Assembly: GCF_000425625.1 (NCBI RefSeq)
Contig: NZ_KE384419.1
Location: forward strand, 9,632-68,297
Reading direction: 5' to 3'
Origin: Stutzerimonas azotifigens DSM 17556
Lineage (GTDB): Bacteria; Pseudomonadota; Gammaproteobacteria; Pseudomonadales; Pseudomonadaceae
Length of the DNA stretch: 58,666 nt
The notes under the pieces were generated by a model. It saw nothing but the letters and a program-made list of their open reading frames with translations. It did no database searches and was not told the origin of the DNA. Positions 49,198-58,666 of this stretch are shown piece after piece; within the stretch, counting starts at the first letter, position 1; each line of letters begins with the position of its first letter. The position numbers and the translations under genes are program-made.

Positions 49198-49446
49198 TCA
49201 CCCGGCGCGGTCGGCCGTCCGCAGGATGGTCAGCAGGGCCTGCGCGTGCTCGGCGGCGTCGCGCCCGAGGCTGGTGAGGTAGCCGCCGTCCGGCTGGCTG
49301 AGCAGGCCCTTGTCGTGCAGGCGCCGGGTCGCGGCGATGGTCCCCTGGTCGGCATCGTGGTGCACCTTGAGGCCGGCGAGGTGGTTGTCCAGGTCGTACT
49401 GGCGAAGGATTTCCAGCTCGGCGACCAGATCGGGCGTGTAGGACAT
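49198..49446 (-). CDS. TIGR02647 family small protein
   Basis: This 82-residue conserved protein shows the pattern MSYTPDLVAELEILRQYDL, GLKVHHDA, and DGGYLTSLGRDAAEHAQ. It is found in pseudomonads and relatives next to cyaA. The layout resembles a small winged-helix-like domain, but no function is known to me. Confidence 0.85.
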   Translation of the reverse strand: MSYTPDLVAELEILRQYDLDNHLAGLKVHHDADQGTIAATRRLHDKGLLSQPDGGYLTSLGRDAAEHAQALLTILRTADRAG

Positions 49447-49518
49447 GTCGGCTCCTCGAGTGATGGGCGGCGGCCCCCTGTCAGCAGTGTAGCCGCGCCT
49501 GGCGCCCCTGCCGGCGGT

Positions 49519-49803
49519 TCACTCCGGCAGGGTCGGCAGCTCGCGGAGCATGCGTTCGTAGCCTTCGCCGTCGAACGGGCGGTCCTCGCGCAGCATCGCG
49601 CGAATCTCGTGGGCCAGCACCAGCGCCATCAGGTGCAGCGCCTCGTCGCGCTCGTGGCCGACCAGGGTCAGCTTGTTCAGCACCGCGCGGGTGGCCGGCG
49701 GCTCGCCGGACTCCAGCTGGTTCTCGACGGCCTGGACCAGGGTCGCTTCGGCGAACGCCTCGTCGGCGTCCGGCTCGTCGTGGGGAAGGTCGTGTTCGCT
49801 CAT
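49519..49803 (-). CDS. Conserved hypothetical protein, helical
   Basis: This 94-residue acidic protein begins MSEHDLPHDEPDADEAF and continues with helical segments ATLVQAVENQLESGEPPATR, LTLVGHERDEALHLMALVL and PFDGEGYERMLRELP. I do not recognise a named domain. Steady amphipathic pattern, codon use and isolation between two conserved genes support it as real. It lies 72 bases upstream of the TIGR02647 gene and is divergent from the glutathione transferase gene. Confidence 0.8.
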   Translation of the reverse strand: MSEHDLPHDEPDADEAFAEATLVQAVENQLESGEPPATRAVLNKLTLVGHERDEALHLMALVLAHEIRAMLREDRPFDGEGYERMLRELPTLPE

Positions 49804-49912
49804 GGGCGCTCTCATCGATTCGGCTGGGCAGTCCCGGCACTATAACGCCAGGCGCGCTCCGCTGCCGGTGGCTCTATGCTGTAGGCGGACTTCCCGGCGA
49901 CAAGGTACCCCC

Positions 49913-50572
49913 ATGCTCAAGCTCCACGGTTTCTGCGTCAGCAACTACTACAACATGGCCAAGCTGGTGCTGCTGGAAAAGCGCGTCCCCTTCGAGGAGG
50001 TCGAGGCCGTTCCCGACGGCAGCCCGGCCTTCCTGGCGCGCAGTCCGCGCGGCAAGGTGCCGTTCCTGGAGACCGACGAGGGTTTTCTCAACGAGACCGG
50101 CGCCATCCTCGAGTACCTCGAGCAGCTGTACCCGGAACCGGCGCTGCTGCCTGCCGAGCCTTTCGCGCGGGCCCGCGTGCGGGCGCTGATGAAGGCGATC
50201 GAGCTGTACGTCGAGCTGTCGGCCCGGCTCGGCTACCCGGAGGCCTTCTTCGGCACGCCGGTGGCGCCGCCGCTGCGCGAGCGCTGCCGCGACGAGCTGC
50301 TCGCCGGCGTCGATGCGCTGGCGCGCCACGCCGCCTTCGCGCCCTTCGTCGCCGGCGAACGCTTCACCCTGGCGGACGTCTATTTCCTGTACAGCTTCGA
50401 CCTCGCCAAAGGCGTTGCCAGGGCGCTGTTCGACGAAGACCTGAGCGCGCGTCTGCCCGGCGCCCGCGCCCTGCTGCAGCGGCTCGGCGAAAATCCCAAC
50501 GTACAGCGGATCGCCGCCGACCGCGAGGCGGCCATGGCCGCCTACCTGGCGCGCAAGCGCGCGGGGCGCTGA
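49913..50572 (+). CDS. Glutathione S-transferase family protein
   Basis: This 219-residue protein has an N-terminal thioredoxin-like domain (about 1-80; KLHGFCVSNYYNMAKLVLLE, GKVPFLETDEGFLNETGAIL) and a C-terminal helical domain (FVAGERFTLADVYFLY). The Ser/Tyr/Asn segment SNYYN would be the glutathione site. It likely conjugates or reduces with glutathione in the cytoplasm; the substrate is unknown. It is followed 33 bases later by corA. Confidence 0.92.
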   Translation: MLKLHGFCVSNYYNMAKLVLLEKRVPFEEVEAVPDGSPAFLARSPRGKVPFLETDEGFLNETGAILEYLEQLYPEPALLPAEPFARARVRALMKAIELYVELSARLGYPEAFFGTPVAPPLRERCRDELLAGVDALARHAAFAPFVAGERFTLADVYFLYSFDLAKGVARALFDEDLSARLPGARALLQRLGENPNVQRIAADREAAMAAYLARKRAGR

Positions 50573-50605
50573 GCACCATTCCCTGGCAGAAGGACGCCGT
50601 TGCCG

Positions 50606-51571
50606 ATGATCACCTATTACGCCCTCGAACACGGCCTGCTGCGCCAGCGCCAGGCCGAGCGCCTGGATGTCCTGCCCGCCGACCTGCTATGGGCCGACCT
50701 GCTGTCGCCCAGCGCCGAGGAAGAGGCATTCATCGAACGACAGATGGGACTGAACATACCCACCCGCGAAGAGCTGGCGGAAATCGAGGACACCTCGCGC
50801 TTCTACGACGAGGACGGCGTGCTGTTCATGACCACCACGGTGGTCGCCGGCGTGGACGAGCGCCAGCCCCGCACCGCGCAGGTCACCTTCGTGCTGACCA
50901 ACGGCTGCCTGATCACCGTGCGCTACGCCGAACTCAGCCCGTTCCGCCAGTTCCAGCTCAAGCTCGCCCGCCAGCCGGGTGTCTACACCAGTGGGGCGCT
51001 GATCCTCATGGCGCTGCTCGATGCCATCGTCGATCGCGTCGCCGACGTGCTGGAGGCCGTCCAGCTGCAGCTCAACGGCCTGTCGCAGCGGATATTCGAG
51101 GAGGAACGCGAGCGCCGCGGCGAGCTGCAGCACATCCTGCGCGAGCTGGGGCAGCACCGCTCGCTGCTCACCCAGCTTGGCGAAAGCCTGTTCAGCGGCA
51201 CGCGGCTGATGGCCTACTACCGCCTGCACGTCGGCGACCCGAAGCGCGGCCCTGCACGCAGCTGGCTCAAGGCGCTGGAGCGCGACCTGCGCTCGCTGGG
51301 CGAGCACCAGGCCAAGCTGCTCGGCGACATCGCCTTCCTGCTCGACGCCACGCTGGGCATGATCAGCATCGAGCAGAACGGCATCATCAAGGTCTTCTCC
51401 ATCGCCGCGGTGCTCTTTCTGCCGCCAACGCTGGTGGGCACGGTGTACGGGATGAACTTCCAGCACATGCCGGAACTGCACTGGTCGTTCGGCTATCCGC
51501 TGGCGCTGGGGATGATGGTGGTCTCGGCGATCCTGCCCTACGCCTGGTTCAAGTTTCGCGGCTGGTTGTAG
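50606..51571 (+). CDS. corA: Magnesium/cobalt transporter CorA
   Basis: This 321-residue pentameric channel has a large cytoplasmic domain and two C-terminal membrane helices. The selectivity motif YGMNF follows helix 1 (VFSIAAVLFLPPTLVGTVYGMN), and helix 2 is PLALGMMVVSAILPYAWF. I chose the ATG; a TTG two codons upstream, nearer to AAGGA, is equally possible. Confidence 0.94.
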   Translation: MITYYALEHGLLRQRQAERLDVLPADLLWADLLSPSAEEEAFIERQMGLNIPTREELAEIEDTSRFYDEDGVLFMTTTVVAGVDERQPRTAQVTFVLTNGCLITVRYAELSPFRQFQLKLARQPGVYTSGALILMALLDAIVDRVADVLEAVQLQLNGLSQRIFEEERERRGELQHILRELGQHRSLLTQLGESLFSGTRLMAYYRLHVGDPKRGPARSWLKALERDLRSLGEHQAKLLGDIAFLLDATLGMISIEQNGIIKVFSIAAVLFLPPTLVGTVYGMNFQHMPELHWSFGYPLALGMMVVSAILPYAWFKFRGWL

Positions 51572-51623
51572 CGACCGGCCATAACGGCGGCGCAGCAGGC
51601 CGCGATCATTGGAGGACAACGAC

Positions 51624-52499
51624 ATGCGGGTGGGTTTTCTCGGACTGGGCGGCATGGGCCGGGGCATGGCGGCGAATCTGCTCGCCGCCGGGCACGAACT
51701 GATCGTCTGGAACCGCTCGCCGGAACCGGCGCATGCGCTGGCCAGGCAGGGCGCGGAAGTGGCGCCGTCGCCGGCCGCGGCGCTGGAGGCGGACGTGCTG
51801 GTGAGCATGCTCGCCGACGACGCCTCGACCCGTGCGGTGCTGCTCGACGGCGGTGCGCTGGCGGCGGCCCGGCCGGGCCTGATCCACCTGAGCATGGCGA
51901 CCCTGTCGATCGCCTTCGTCGAGGAGCTGCTGGTCCGCCACGCGCAGGCGCGCGTGCAGTACGTCGCCGCGCCGGTGTTCGGGCGCACCGACGTCGCCGC
52001 CGCCGGCAAGTTGAATATCCTCGCCGCCGGCCCGCAGGCGGCGATCGAGCGGGTGCGGCCCTTGCTCGATGCCATGGGCCAGGCCGTCTGGCCGCTGGGC
52101 GACGACCCGCGCCGCGCCCACGTGGTGAAGATCGCCGGCAACTTCATGCTCGCCAGCGCCATCGAGACCATGGGCGAAGCCGCGGCGCTGGCGCAAGGCT
52201 ACGGCGTCGAGGCCGGCGAACTGCTGAACGTGATGACCAATACCCTGTTCGCCGCGCCGGCCTACCGCAACTACGGCGCAATGATCGCCGAGCGTCGCTT
52301 CGAGCCGGCGGCCTTCAAGCTCACCCTCGGACTCAAGGACGTACGCCTGGCGCTGGCCGCCGGGGAGGCGCGGCAGGTGCCGCTGCCGTTCGCCAGCGTG
52401 CTGCGCGACAACCTGCTCGAGGCGGTCGCCCAGGGCGAGGGCGACAAGGACTGGTCGGCGCTCGGCGGGCGTGCCTTCAAACGCGCCGGCCAGGCCTGA
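51624..52499 (+). CDS. NAD(P)-dependent oxidoreductase, beta-hydroxyacid dehydrogenase family
   Basis: This 291-residue enzyme has the Rossmann motif MRVGFLGLGGMGRGMAANLL, a substrate-site segment YVAAPVFGRTDVAAAGKLNILAAG and catalytic Lys in HVVKIAGNFMLASAIE. It is the 3-hydroxyisobutyrate dehydrogenase/glyoxylate reductase superfamily; R in VWNR after the second strand favours NADP. GGAGGA lies seven bases before the ATG. Exact substrate unknown; succinic-semialdehyde or glyoxylate reductase is plausible. Confidence 0.9.
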   Translation: MRVGFLGLGGMGRGMAANLLAAGHELIVWNRSPEPAHALARQGAEVAPSPAAALEADVLVSMLADDASTRAVLLDGGALAAARPGLIHLSMATLSIAFVEELLVRHAQARVQYVAAPVFGRTDVAAAGKLNILAAGPQAAIERVRPLLDAMGQAVWPLGDDPRRAHVVKIAGNFMLASAIETMGEAAALAQGYGVEAGELLNVMTNTLFAAPAYRNYGAMIAERRFEPAAFKLTLGLKDVRLALAAGEARQVPLPFASVLRDNLLEAVAQGEGDKDWSALGGRAFKRAGQA

Positions 52500-52502
52500 G
52501 CG

Positions 52503-52985
52503 TCAGGACTGCTCGGCCAGCGCCTGCAGCGCGGCGCCGGTGAGGCGGTAGGTGGTCCACTCGTCCTGCGGCAGGGCGCCGAGCGAGCGGTAGAACTGGA
52601 TGGCCGGCTCGTTCCAGTCCAGCACCGCCCATTCGAAGCGCCCGCAGCCGCGGGCCACGGCCAGGCGCGCCAGGTGCTTGAGCAGCGCCTTGCCGGCACC
52701 GGTGCCGCGCGCCTCGGGGGTGACGTAGAGGTCTTCCAGGTACAGGCCGTTGCGGCCCAGCCAGGTGGAGTAGTTGAAGAAGTACACCGCGTAGCCGATC
52801 GGCTGGCCGTCGCGCTCGCAGATCAGCGCCTGGGCGCTGGCGTCCGCGGCGAACAGGCTGGCTTCGATACCGGCGACGTCGGTCTTCACTTCGTGTTCGG
52901 CGCGCTCGTAGACCGCCAGTTCGGTGATGAAGCGCAGGATCAGCGCGGCGTCGCCGCGGGTGGCGGGGCGGATGTGCAGGGGCAT
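52503..52985 (-). CDS. GNAT family N-acetyltransferase
   Basis: This 160-residue enzyme starts MPLHIRPATRGDAALILRFI. It has the acetyl-CoA loop EARGTGAGKALLKHLARLA and the C-terminal LDWNEPAIQFYRSLGA, which closely resembles spermidine/spermine-acetyltransferase-like (SSAT) members. The substrate is not known and may be an amine or amino acid. It is convergent with the oxidoreductase gene and downstream of argH. Confidence 0.92.
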   Translation of the reverse strand: MPLHIRPATRGDAALILRFITELAVYERAEHEVKTDVAGIEASLFAADASAQALICERDGQPIGYAVYFFNYSTWLGRNGLYLEDLYVTPEARGTGAGKALLKHLARLAVARGCGRFEWAVLDWNEPAIQFYRSLGALPQDEWTTYRLTGAALQALAEQS

Positions 52986-53019
52986 GGCAAGGACCGCAGG
53001 TTCGAGGGCTTGAGTCCAC

Positions 53020-53080
53020 GGGAGCGGTCTTGACCGCGACAACTGGGCAGGCGCCCGTTCGCGGTCGAGACCGCTCCCAC
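53020..53080. repeat. REPIN-like inverted repeat between argH and the GNAT gene
   Basis: GGGAGCGGTCTTGACCGCGAC (53020-53040) faces GCGGTCGAGACCGCTCCCAC (53061-53080) across 20 bases. Same family as 4460-4518 and 7718-7774. It starts at the argH stop and could stabilise or end that message. Confidence 0.85.
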
Positions 53081-53090
53081 AGGGAGAGGG

Positions 53091-54485
<1,395 letters not shown>

Positions 54486-54567
54486 GAAATGCGCTCGCTG
54501 CAACTCGGGAAGACGGAAGCCGCGCATGATAGCAGGGTTGCCGCGCCGGCCCGAGCCGGCGCGTGGG

Positions 54568-56496
54568 TCAGGTGCGGAACTGTCCGAGGCTGGCTTCCAG
54601 CTGGCCGGCCAGGCCGCCGAGCACGCGCCCGCTGCTGGCGGTGGCGCTCATCGCCTCGGCGGCCTTGTCGGCCTCGCGCAGGATCGCCTCGACCCGCTGG
54701 CGCACCGCGGCGGCGCCCTCGGCCTGCTGCAGGGCGCCCTGGGTGGCCTGCTCGACGGCGCCGTGCACCTGCGCCACCGAGCCCTGCAGGGCCGTCTGCA
54801 GTTCACGGCTGGCCTGCAGCGCGGCAAGCCCCTCGCTGGCCTGGCCGCCGGCCTGGCCGATGACCGCCACCGCCTCGCGCGCGCCCTGCTGCAGGCTGTC
54901 GATGTGGCCCTGGATGTCGCCGGTGGACTGCTGCGTCTTGCTCGCCAGGGCGCGCACCTCGTCGGCCACCACGGCGAACCCGCGGCCGCTCTCGCCGGCC
55001 CGCGCGGCCTCGATCGCGGCATTCAGGGCGAGCAGGTTGGTCTGCTCGGCGATGCCCTGGATGACGGTGAGCACCACCTCGATCTGCTCGCTCTGGCGCG
55101 CCAGGCGCTCGATGACCCCGGCGCCTTCCTCGACGCGCGCCACCAGCGCGGCGATGGTGCTGGCCACCTGTTCGGACAGCTCCTCGTTGTCGTCGGCCGC
55201 GCGGCGGATCGCCTGCACCTGTTCCAGCGCCGCCTGCATGGCGCGGCTCTCCTCGCCGGCGCGCTGGCTCATCCGCGCCAGTGCCTCGAGGCTGCCGGCG
55301 ACGTTGTCGCGCTGGCTCGCCGCCGCGGCCTCGGCGGCCGCGCTGCGGGTGCCGAGGGCGTCGATCTCTGTCTTGGTGCGCACGGCGATGCCGCGGGCCT
55401 CGGCGACGATGGGCTGCAACTTGGCGACGAAGGCATTGACCGCCGAGGCCATCTCGCCCACCTCGTCGCGGCTGCTGATCGCCACCCGGCGGGTCAGGTC
55501 GCCCTCGCCGGCGGACAGGTCCTGCAGCGCCGCGACCAGCAGCCGCAGGCGGTGCAGCACCCGGCGCCCGAGCACCAGGGTCACCGCGACGAGCACCAGC
55601 AGGCCGATCAGCGCCAGGCCGAGGCTGGTCTTCCAGCGCAGCGCGCTGGCCGCCTGGTCGACGGCGGCGAGGCTGTTGTCGGCCAGGCTGTCGGCGATGG
55701 CGCCAGCGGCGGCGAGACGCTCGCCGAGCAGGCGGGTGCTGTCGTCGGCGGCCCGGGTCAGCCCGTTGGCGACCAGCTCGCCGCTGCTGCCGATGAGTTC
55801 GCCGAAACGACTGTCCAGCGCGTCCAGGGTCTTGTCCACCTCCTCGGTGGAGAGGCCGAGCAGCACCCGGCCGATCTCCGCGCCCATGGGGTTGACCGAG
55901 GCCCGGGCGATGTAGAAGGACGGGTTGCGCTCGGCGGCGTCGATCAGCTTGTCCAGCGAGGTGCGGCCGTTGCCCTCGGCGATCAGCGCCTTGACGCGGG
56001 TGTCCTGGCGGTTGACGTGGCGGGTGAGCTGTTCGCCCTGGGCGTCGTAGTAGACAACGAAGACCACCGCCGGATTGCGGTGCGCCATGCGCACGAAGTC
56101 GGTTAGCGCCGGCACGTCGTGGTCCCAGATGGCCTTGGGGGCGACCCCGGCCAGCAGCGTCGCCAGGTCGTCCCCGGATTGGTGCAGGTGCTGCTCCAGC
56201 GTGTCACGCAACTGGGCCTGCTCCTGGCCCAGACGTTCGCCGAGGCGGCCGGTGAGTTCTTCGGTCATGCGCCCGGACAACCCGCTCAGGCCGCTCCGGA
56301 CCTCGCCGCCGGCGGCTTCCAGCTCGCCGACCAGGCGCCCGGAATCCGCCCGGAGGCGCTCGCCGATCTCGCTCTGCAGGCTTTCGATGGTGCCTCGTGT
56401 CAGGGCGAGGGCAACCAGCAGCTGCACCAGGATGGCCACGCACAGGGTCAGCAGCACCGGACGAAGCAGGCGGCTGCGCAGTGAGGAAAAGAGCAT
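54568..56496 (-). CDS. Methyl-accepting chemotaxis protein
   Basis: This 642-residue chemoreceptor has membrane helix 1 (about 11-35; [22 protein letters not shown]), a periplasmic sensor of about 250 residues, helix 2 ([21 protein letters not shown]), a HAMP domain ([22 protein letters not shown]) and a cytoplasmic signalling domain. The hairpin tip [20 protein letters not shown] and [14 protein letters not shown] is intact. The periplasmic part has a helical coiled region and a Cache-like segment ([14 protein letters not shown]), but the ligand is unknown. It sits alone on the minus strand between argH and algZ. Confidence 0.93.
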   Translation of the reverse strand: MLFSSLRSRLLRPVLLTLCVAILVQLLVALALTRGTIESLQSEIGERLRADSGRLVGELEAAGGEVRSGLSGLSGRMTEELTGRLGERLGQEQAQLRDTLEQHLHQSGDDLATLLAGVAPKAIWDHDVPALTDFVRMAHRNPAVVFVVYYDAQGEQLTRHVNRQDTRVKALIAEGNGRTSLDKLIDAAERNPSFYIARASVNPMGAEIGRVLLGLSTEEVDKTLDALDSRFGELIGSSGELVANGLTRAADDSTRLLGERLAAAGAIADSLADNSLAAVDQAASALRWKTSLGLALIGLLVLVAVTLVLGRRVLHRLRLLVAALQDLSAGEGDLTRRVAISSRDEVGEMASAVNAFVAKLQPIVAEARGIAVRTKTEIDALGTRSAAAEAAAASQRDNVAGSLEALARMSQRAGEESRAMQAALEQVQAIRRAADDNEELSEQVASTIAALVARVEEGAGVIERLARQSEQIEVVLTVIQGIAEQTNLLALNAAIEAARAGESGRGFAVVADEVRALASKTQQSTGDIQGHIDSLQQGAREAVAVIGQAGGQASEGLAALQASRELQTALQGSVAQVHGAVEQATQGALQQAEGAAAVRQRVEAILREADKAAEAMSATASSGRVLGGLAGQLEASLGQFRT

Positions 56497-56718
56497 GGGA
56501 AACGGCTCCTGCCGCGGCGCGGCGATGTCGAGGCGGTTGATCAAGCAAGGCGCATGCCGCGCGCAACGATGCCCGCCGGCGCGGCCGTGGAATCTGCGCC
56601 CGGTCACGCAGCTGGCGGTCGCGCGTGGTTAAACTGACGCATCTTGGCCGTCGCAGGCGTGCGGCGACGGTTTTACGACGCCCTGCCTTCCGGACCATTG
56701 CGTTCCGGTCACCGGCCC

Positions 56719-57819
56719 ATGGACACTTTCCCGATGCCGATTCGTCCGCTCAAGCGGGTGCGCGCGCCCGCGCCGCCCGACGACTTCTTCGTACCGGAGC
56801 TGTGCGAGCCCGAGGCGCTGCTCTGGCTGGTGCTGCTGGCAGAGCTGCTGGTGTTCGTGCTGGTGCTCGCCGAGCCCCTGCAGCCGAGCTTCGACTGGCT
56901 GCGCCTGGCGCTGACCTCGCTGTTCGTGCAGTGGATCGTGCTGCTCTCGGCGGCACTGCTGTGCCGGCTGCGGCCCTGGCTGGCGCGGCTCGATCCGGCC
57001 CCCGCCGGGCTGCTGTGCTGCGCCCTGGTGGTGGGCCTGACCATCGGCTGCACGGCCCTGGCCGACGCCTTCGAACTCAGCGGCGTGGGCGCGGAGACGA
57101 TCGAGCCGCACCGCTACCTGCGCCACGGCCTGATCAGCCTGATCATGTCCAGCCTGCTGCTGCGCTACTTCTACCTGCAGAGCCAGTGGCGGCGGCAGGA
57201 GCAGGCCGAACTGCGTGCACGCATCGAGTCGCTGCAGGCGCGCATCCGCCCGCACTTCCTGTTCAACAGCCTGAACGCCATCGCCAGCCTGGTCGCCACC
57301 GATCCGGCGCGCGCCGAGCAGGCGGTGCTCGACCTGTCCGACCTGTTCCGCGCCACCCTGGCGCGCCCCGGCACGCTGGTGACCTGGCGTGACGAACTGG
57401 CGCTGGCGCGGCGCTACCTGGCCATCGAGCAGTACCGCTTCGGCGATCGGTTGCGCCTGGAGTGGAACATCGACGGCATTCCCGAGGACCTGCCGATCCC
57501 GCACCTGACCCTGCAGCCGCTTCTGGAGAACGCCCTGGTCCATGGCGTGCAGCCGCGCGCCGAGGGCGGGCTGGTGAGCGTGGAAGGCCGCTACGAGGAA
57601 GGGGTCTTCCACCTGCAGATCAGCAATCCGTACGAAATGGACGGGAACGTCCCGGCATGGAAGGGAACACAGCAGGGATTGCACAACATCGATGCACGAC
57701 TAGCGGCACTTTTCGGCCCGCGCGCGAGTCTCAGCGTGGAGCGCCGTGATGGCCGCCACTACACCCGTCTACGCTATCCATGCGCGAGACAAACGCAGCA
57801 GGAAGCCGGAGCCCTATGA
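56719..57819 (+). CDS. algZ: Sensor histidine kinase AlgZ (FimS)
   Basis: This 366-residue inner-membrane protein of the LytS/AlgZ group has about four membrane segments (ALLWLVLLAELLVFVLVLAE, WIVLLSAALLC, GLLCCALVVGLTIGCTAL, LISLIMSSLLLRYFY). A cytoplasmic His_kinase domain has RIRPHFLFNSLNAIASL, and the ATP region has LLENALVHGVQPR. It works with AlgR on twitching, alginate and virulence genes in P. aeruginosa. The start is uncertain: ATG at 56719 or 56734, neither with a clear ribosome-binding site. Its stop overlaps algR by 4 bases. Confidence 0.93.
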   Translation: MDTFPMPIRPLKRVRAPAPPDDFFVPELCEPEALLWLVLLAELLVFVLVLAEPLQPSFDWLRLALTSLFVQWIVLLSAALLCRLRPWLARLDPAPAGLLCCALVVGLTIGCTALADAFELSGVGAETIEPHRYLRHGLISLIMSSLLLRYFYLQSQWRRQEQAELRARIESLQARIRPHFLFNSLNAIASLVATDPARAEQAVLDLSDLFRATLARPGTLVTWRDELALARRYLAIEQYRFGDRLRLEWNIDGIPEDLPIPHLTLQPLLENALVHGVQPRAEGGLVSVEGRYEEGVFHLQISNPYEMDGNVPAWKGTQQGLHNIDARLAALFGPRASLSVERRDGRHYTRLRYPCARQTQQEAGAL

Positions 57820-58562
57820 ATGTTCTGATTGTCGATGACGAACCCCTCGCCCGCGATCGCCTCAGTCGGCTCGTCGGCGACCTTGACGGTTATCGAGTCC
57901 TCGAGCCTGCCGCCAGCAATGGCGAGGAGGCGCTACACCTGATCGACGAAATGCGGCCGGACATCGTGCTGCTGGACATCCGCATGCCGCGCATGGACGG
58001 CCTGCAGGTGGCCGCCAAGCTGTGCGAGCGCGAGGCGCCGCCGGCGGTGATCTTCTGCACCGCCCACGACGAGTTCGCCCTGGAGGCCTTCCAGGTCAGC
58101 GCGGTCGGCTACTTGGTCAAGCCGGTGCGCCCGGAGATACTGGCCGACGCGCTGAAGAAGGCCGAGCGGCCCAACCGCATGCAGCTCGCGGCACTGACGC
58201 GGCCTGCGGCGATTTCCGGCACCGGGCCGCGCAGCCACATCAGCGCACGCACCCGCAAGGGCATTGAGCTGATCCCGCTGGAGAACGTCATCTACTTCAT
58301 CGCCGACCACAAGTACGTGACCCTGCGCCACGACGGCGGCGAGGTGCTGCTCGACGAACCGCTCAAGGCGCTGGAGGACGAATTCGGCGACCGCTTCGTG
58401 CGCATCCACCGCAACGCGCTGGTGGCCAGGGACCGCATCGAGCGCCTGCAGCGCACCCCGCTTGGGCATTTCCAGCTGTTCCTGAAGAACCTCGAAGGCG
58501 AAGCGCTCACCGTCAGCCGGCGACACGTGGCCGGGGTGCGCAAGCTTATGCAGAATCTTTAA
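57816..58562 (+). CDS. algR: Response regulator AlgR
   Basis: This 248-residue regulator has a receiver domain (D7, D8 in VDDEP, phosphorylation D54 in VLLDIRMP, K in YLVKPV) and a C-terminal LytTR DNA-binding domain (about 145-245; ARTRKGIELIPLENVIYFIA, FVRIHRNALVARDRI). The length equals that of P. aeruginosa AlgR. The ATG overlaps the algZ stop (ATGA). Confidence 0.97.
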   Translation: MNVLIVDDEPLARDRLSRLVGDLDGYRVLEPAASNGEEALHLIDEMRPDIVLLDIRMPRMDGLQVAAKLCEREAPPAVIFCTAHDEFALEAFQVSAVGYLVKPVRPEILADALKKAERPNRMQLAALTRPAAISGTGPRSHISARTRKGIELIPLENVIYFIADHKYVTLRHDGGEVLLDEPLKALEDEFGDRFVRIHRNALVARDRIERLQRTPLGHFQLFLKNLEGEALTVSRRHVAGVRKLMQNL

Positions 58563-58574
58563 GCCCACAAGAGC

Positions 58575-58598
58575 GCTGGACGGCTGGACGGCTGGACG
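58575..58598. repeat. Octamer array after algR
   Basis: GCTGGACG is repeated three times, starting 12 bases after the algR stop. The GGCTGGA core is shared with the arrays at 15442 and 29471. Further short repeats follow to the right edge and probably continue beyond it. Confidence 0.85.
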
Positions 58599-58666
58599 GG
58601 GGAGGGGCTGCGAGCTGCAGGAAGGGGCTCGACTGGGGGGAAGCCTGCAAAAAGGCTTGACAGGCG

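Overview
The window is GC-rich proteobacterial chromosome and reads as Pseudomonas sensu lato. Diagnostic genes include algZ-algR, crc, sutA, rnk-cyaA, glnK-amtB, an AlgC with a long N-terminal extension, and Azotobacter/Pseudomonas-type Fpr and FdxA. As far as I recall the PAO1 map, the gene order from about 14.9 kb to the right end follows P. aeruginosa PA5339 (RidA) down to PA5261 (algR), with several genes missing. Adjacent GH13 alpha-glucosidase/trehalose-synthase-like genes and tandem amtB genes would suit the P. stutzeri group (Stutzerimonas) or a relative. That placement is inference, not proof.

Layout. (1) 0.1-4.4 kb: two GH13 glycosidases on the minus strand, divergent from a type I GAPDH gene. 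(2) 4.7-13.5 kb: a minus-strand accessory block. In transcription order it encodes an SsuA/TauA-like binding protein with an extra C-terminal domain, a permease, an ABC ATPase, a GntR/UTRA regulator, an AprA-like flavoprotein, an AprB-like two-cluster ferredoxin, a HEAT-repeat protein, seven-iron ferredoxin FdxA, a 65-residue small protein, a DUF971 protein and ferredoxin-NADP reductase Fpr. This is the best candidate here for an undescribed system: an importer joined to an adenylylsulfate-reductase-like redox pair with a possible NADPH-ferredoxin supply. A 14-bp palindrome upstream of gntR and a matching site upstream of the binding-protein gene look like the regulator's operators. (3) 13.9-14.9 kb: a translationally coupled FecR-domain protein and OmpA-like lipoprotein. 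(4) 15-32 kb: core genes ridA, spoT, rpoZ, gmk, yicC, rph, crc, pyrE, argB, algC, dut, coaBC, radC, rpmB, rpmG and rep. (5) 32.5-40.4 kb: a GGDEF-EAL protein (ProE-like), yifB, ubiK, a sigma54/NtrC-type promoter driving glnK-amtB1-amtB2, yjbQ and sutA. (6) 40.7-49.8 kb: a HAD phosphatase, xerC, a DUF484 gene, dapF, lysA and lptM on the minus strand; cyaY and rnk on the plus strand; cyaA and two small conserved genes. (7) 49.9-58.6 kb: a glutathione transferase, corA, an NAD(P)-dependent oxidoreductase, a GNAT acetyltransferase, argH, a chemoreceptor, then algZ-algR.

The intergenic DNA is rich in two repeat classes. The first is REP/REPIN-like inverted repeats built on GGGAGCGGT..GACCGCGA or GTGGGAGGC..CTCGCGGCGA. 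The second is arrays of 7-8 bp tandem units (AGGCTGGA, CCTGTAG, CCTCAAG, TTGACGC, GCTGGACG) lying against gene ends at five loci. I saw no tRNA, rRNA, CRISPR array, insertion sequence, integrase or phage gene.
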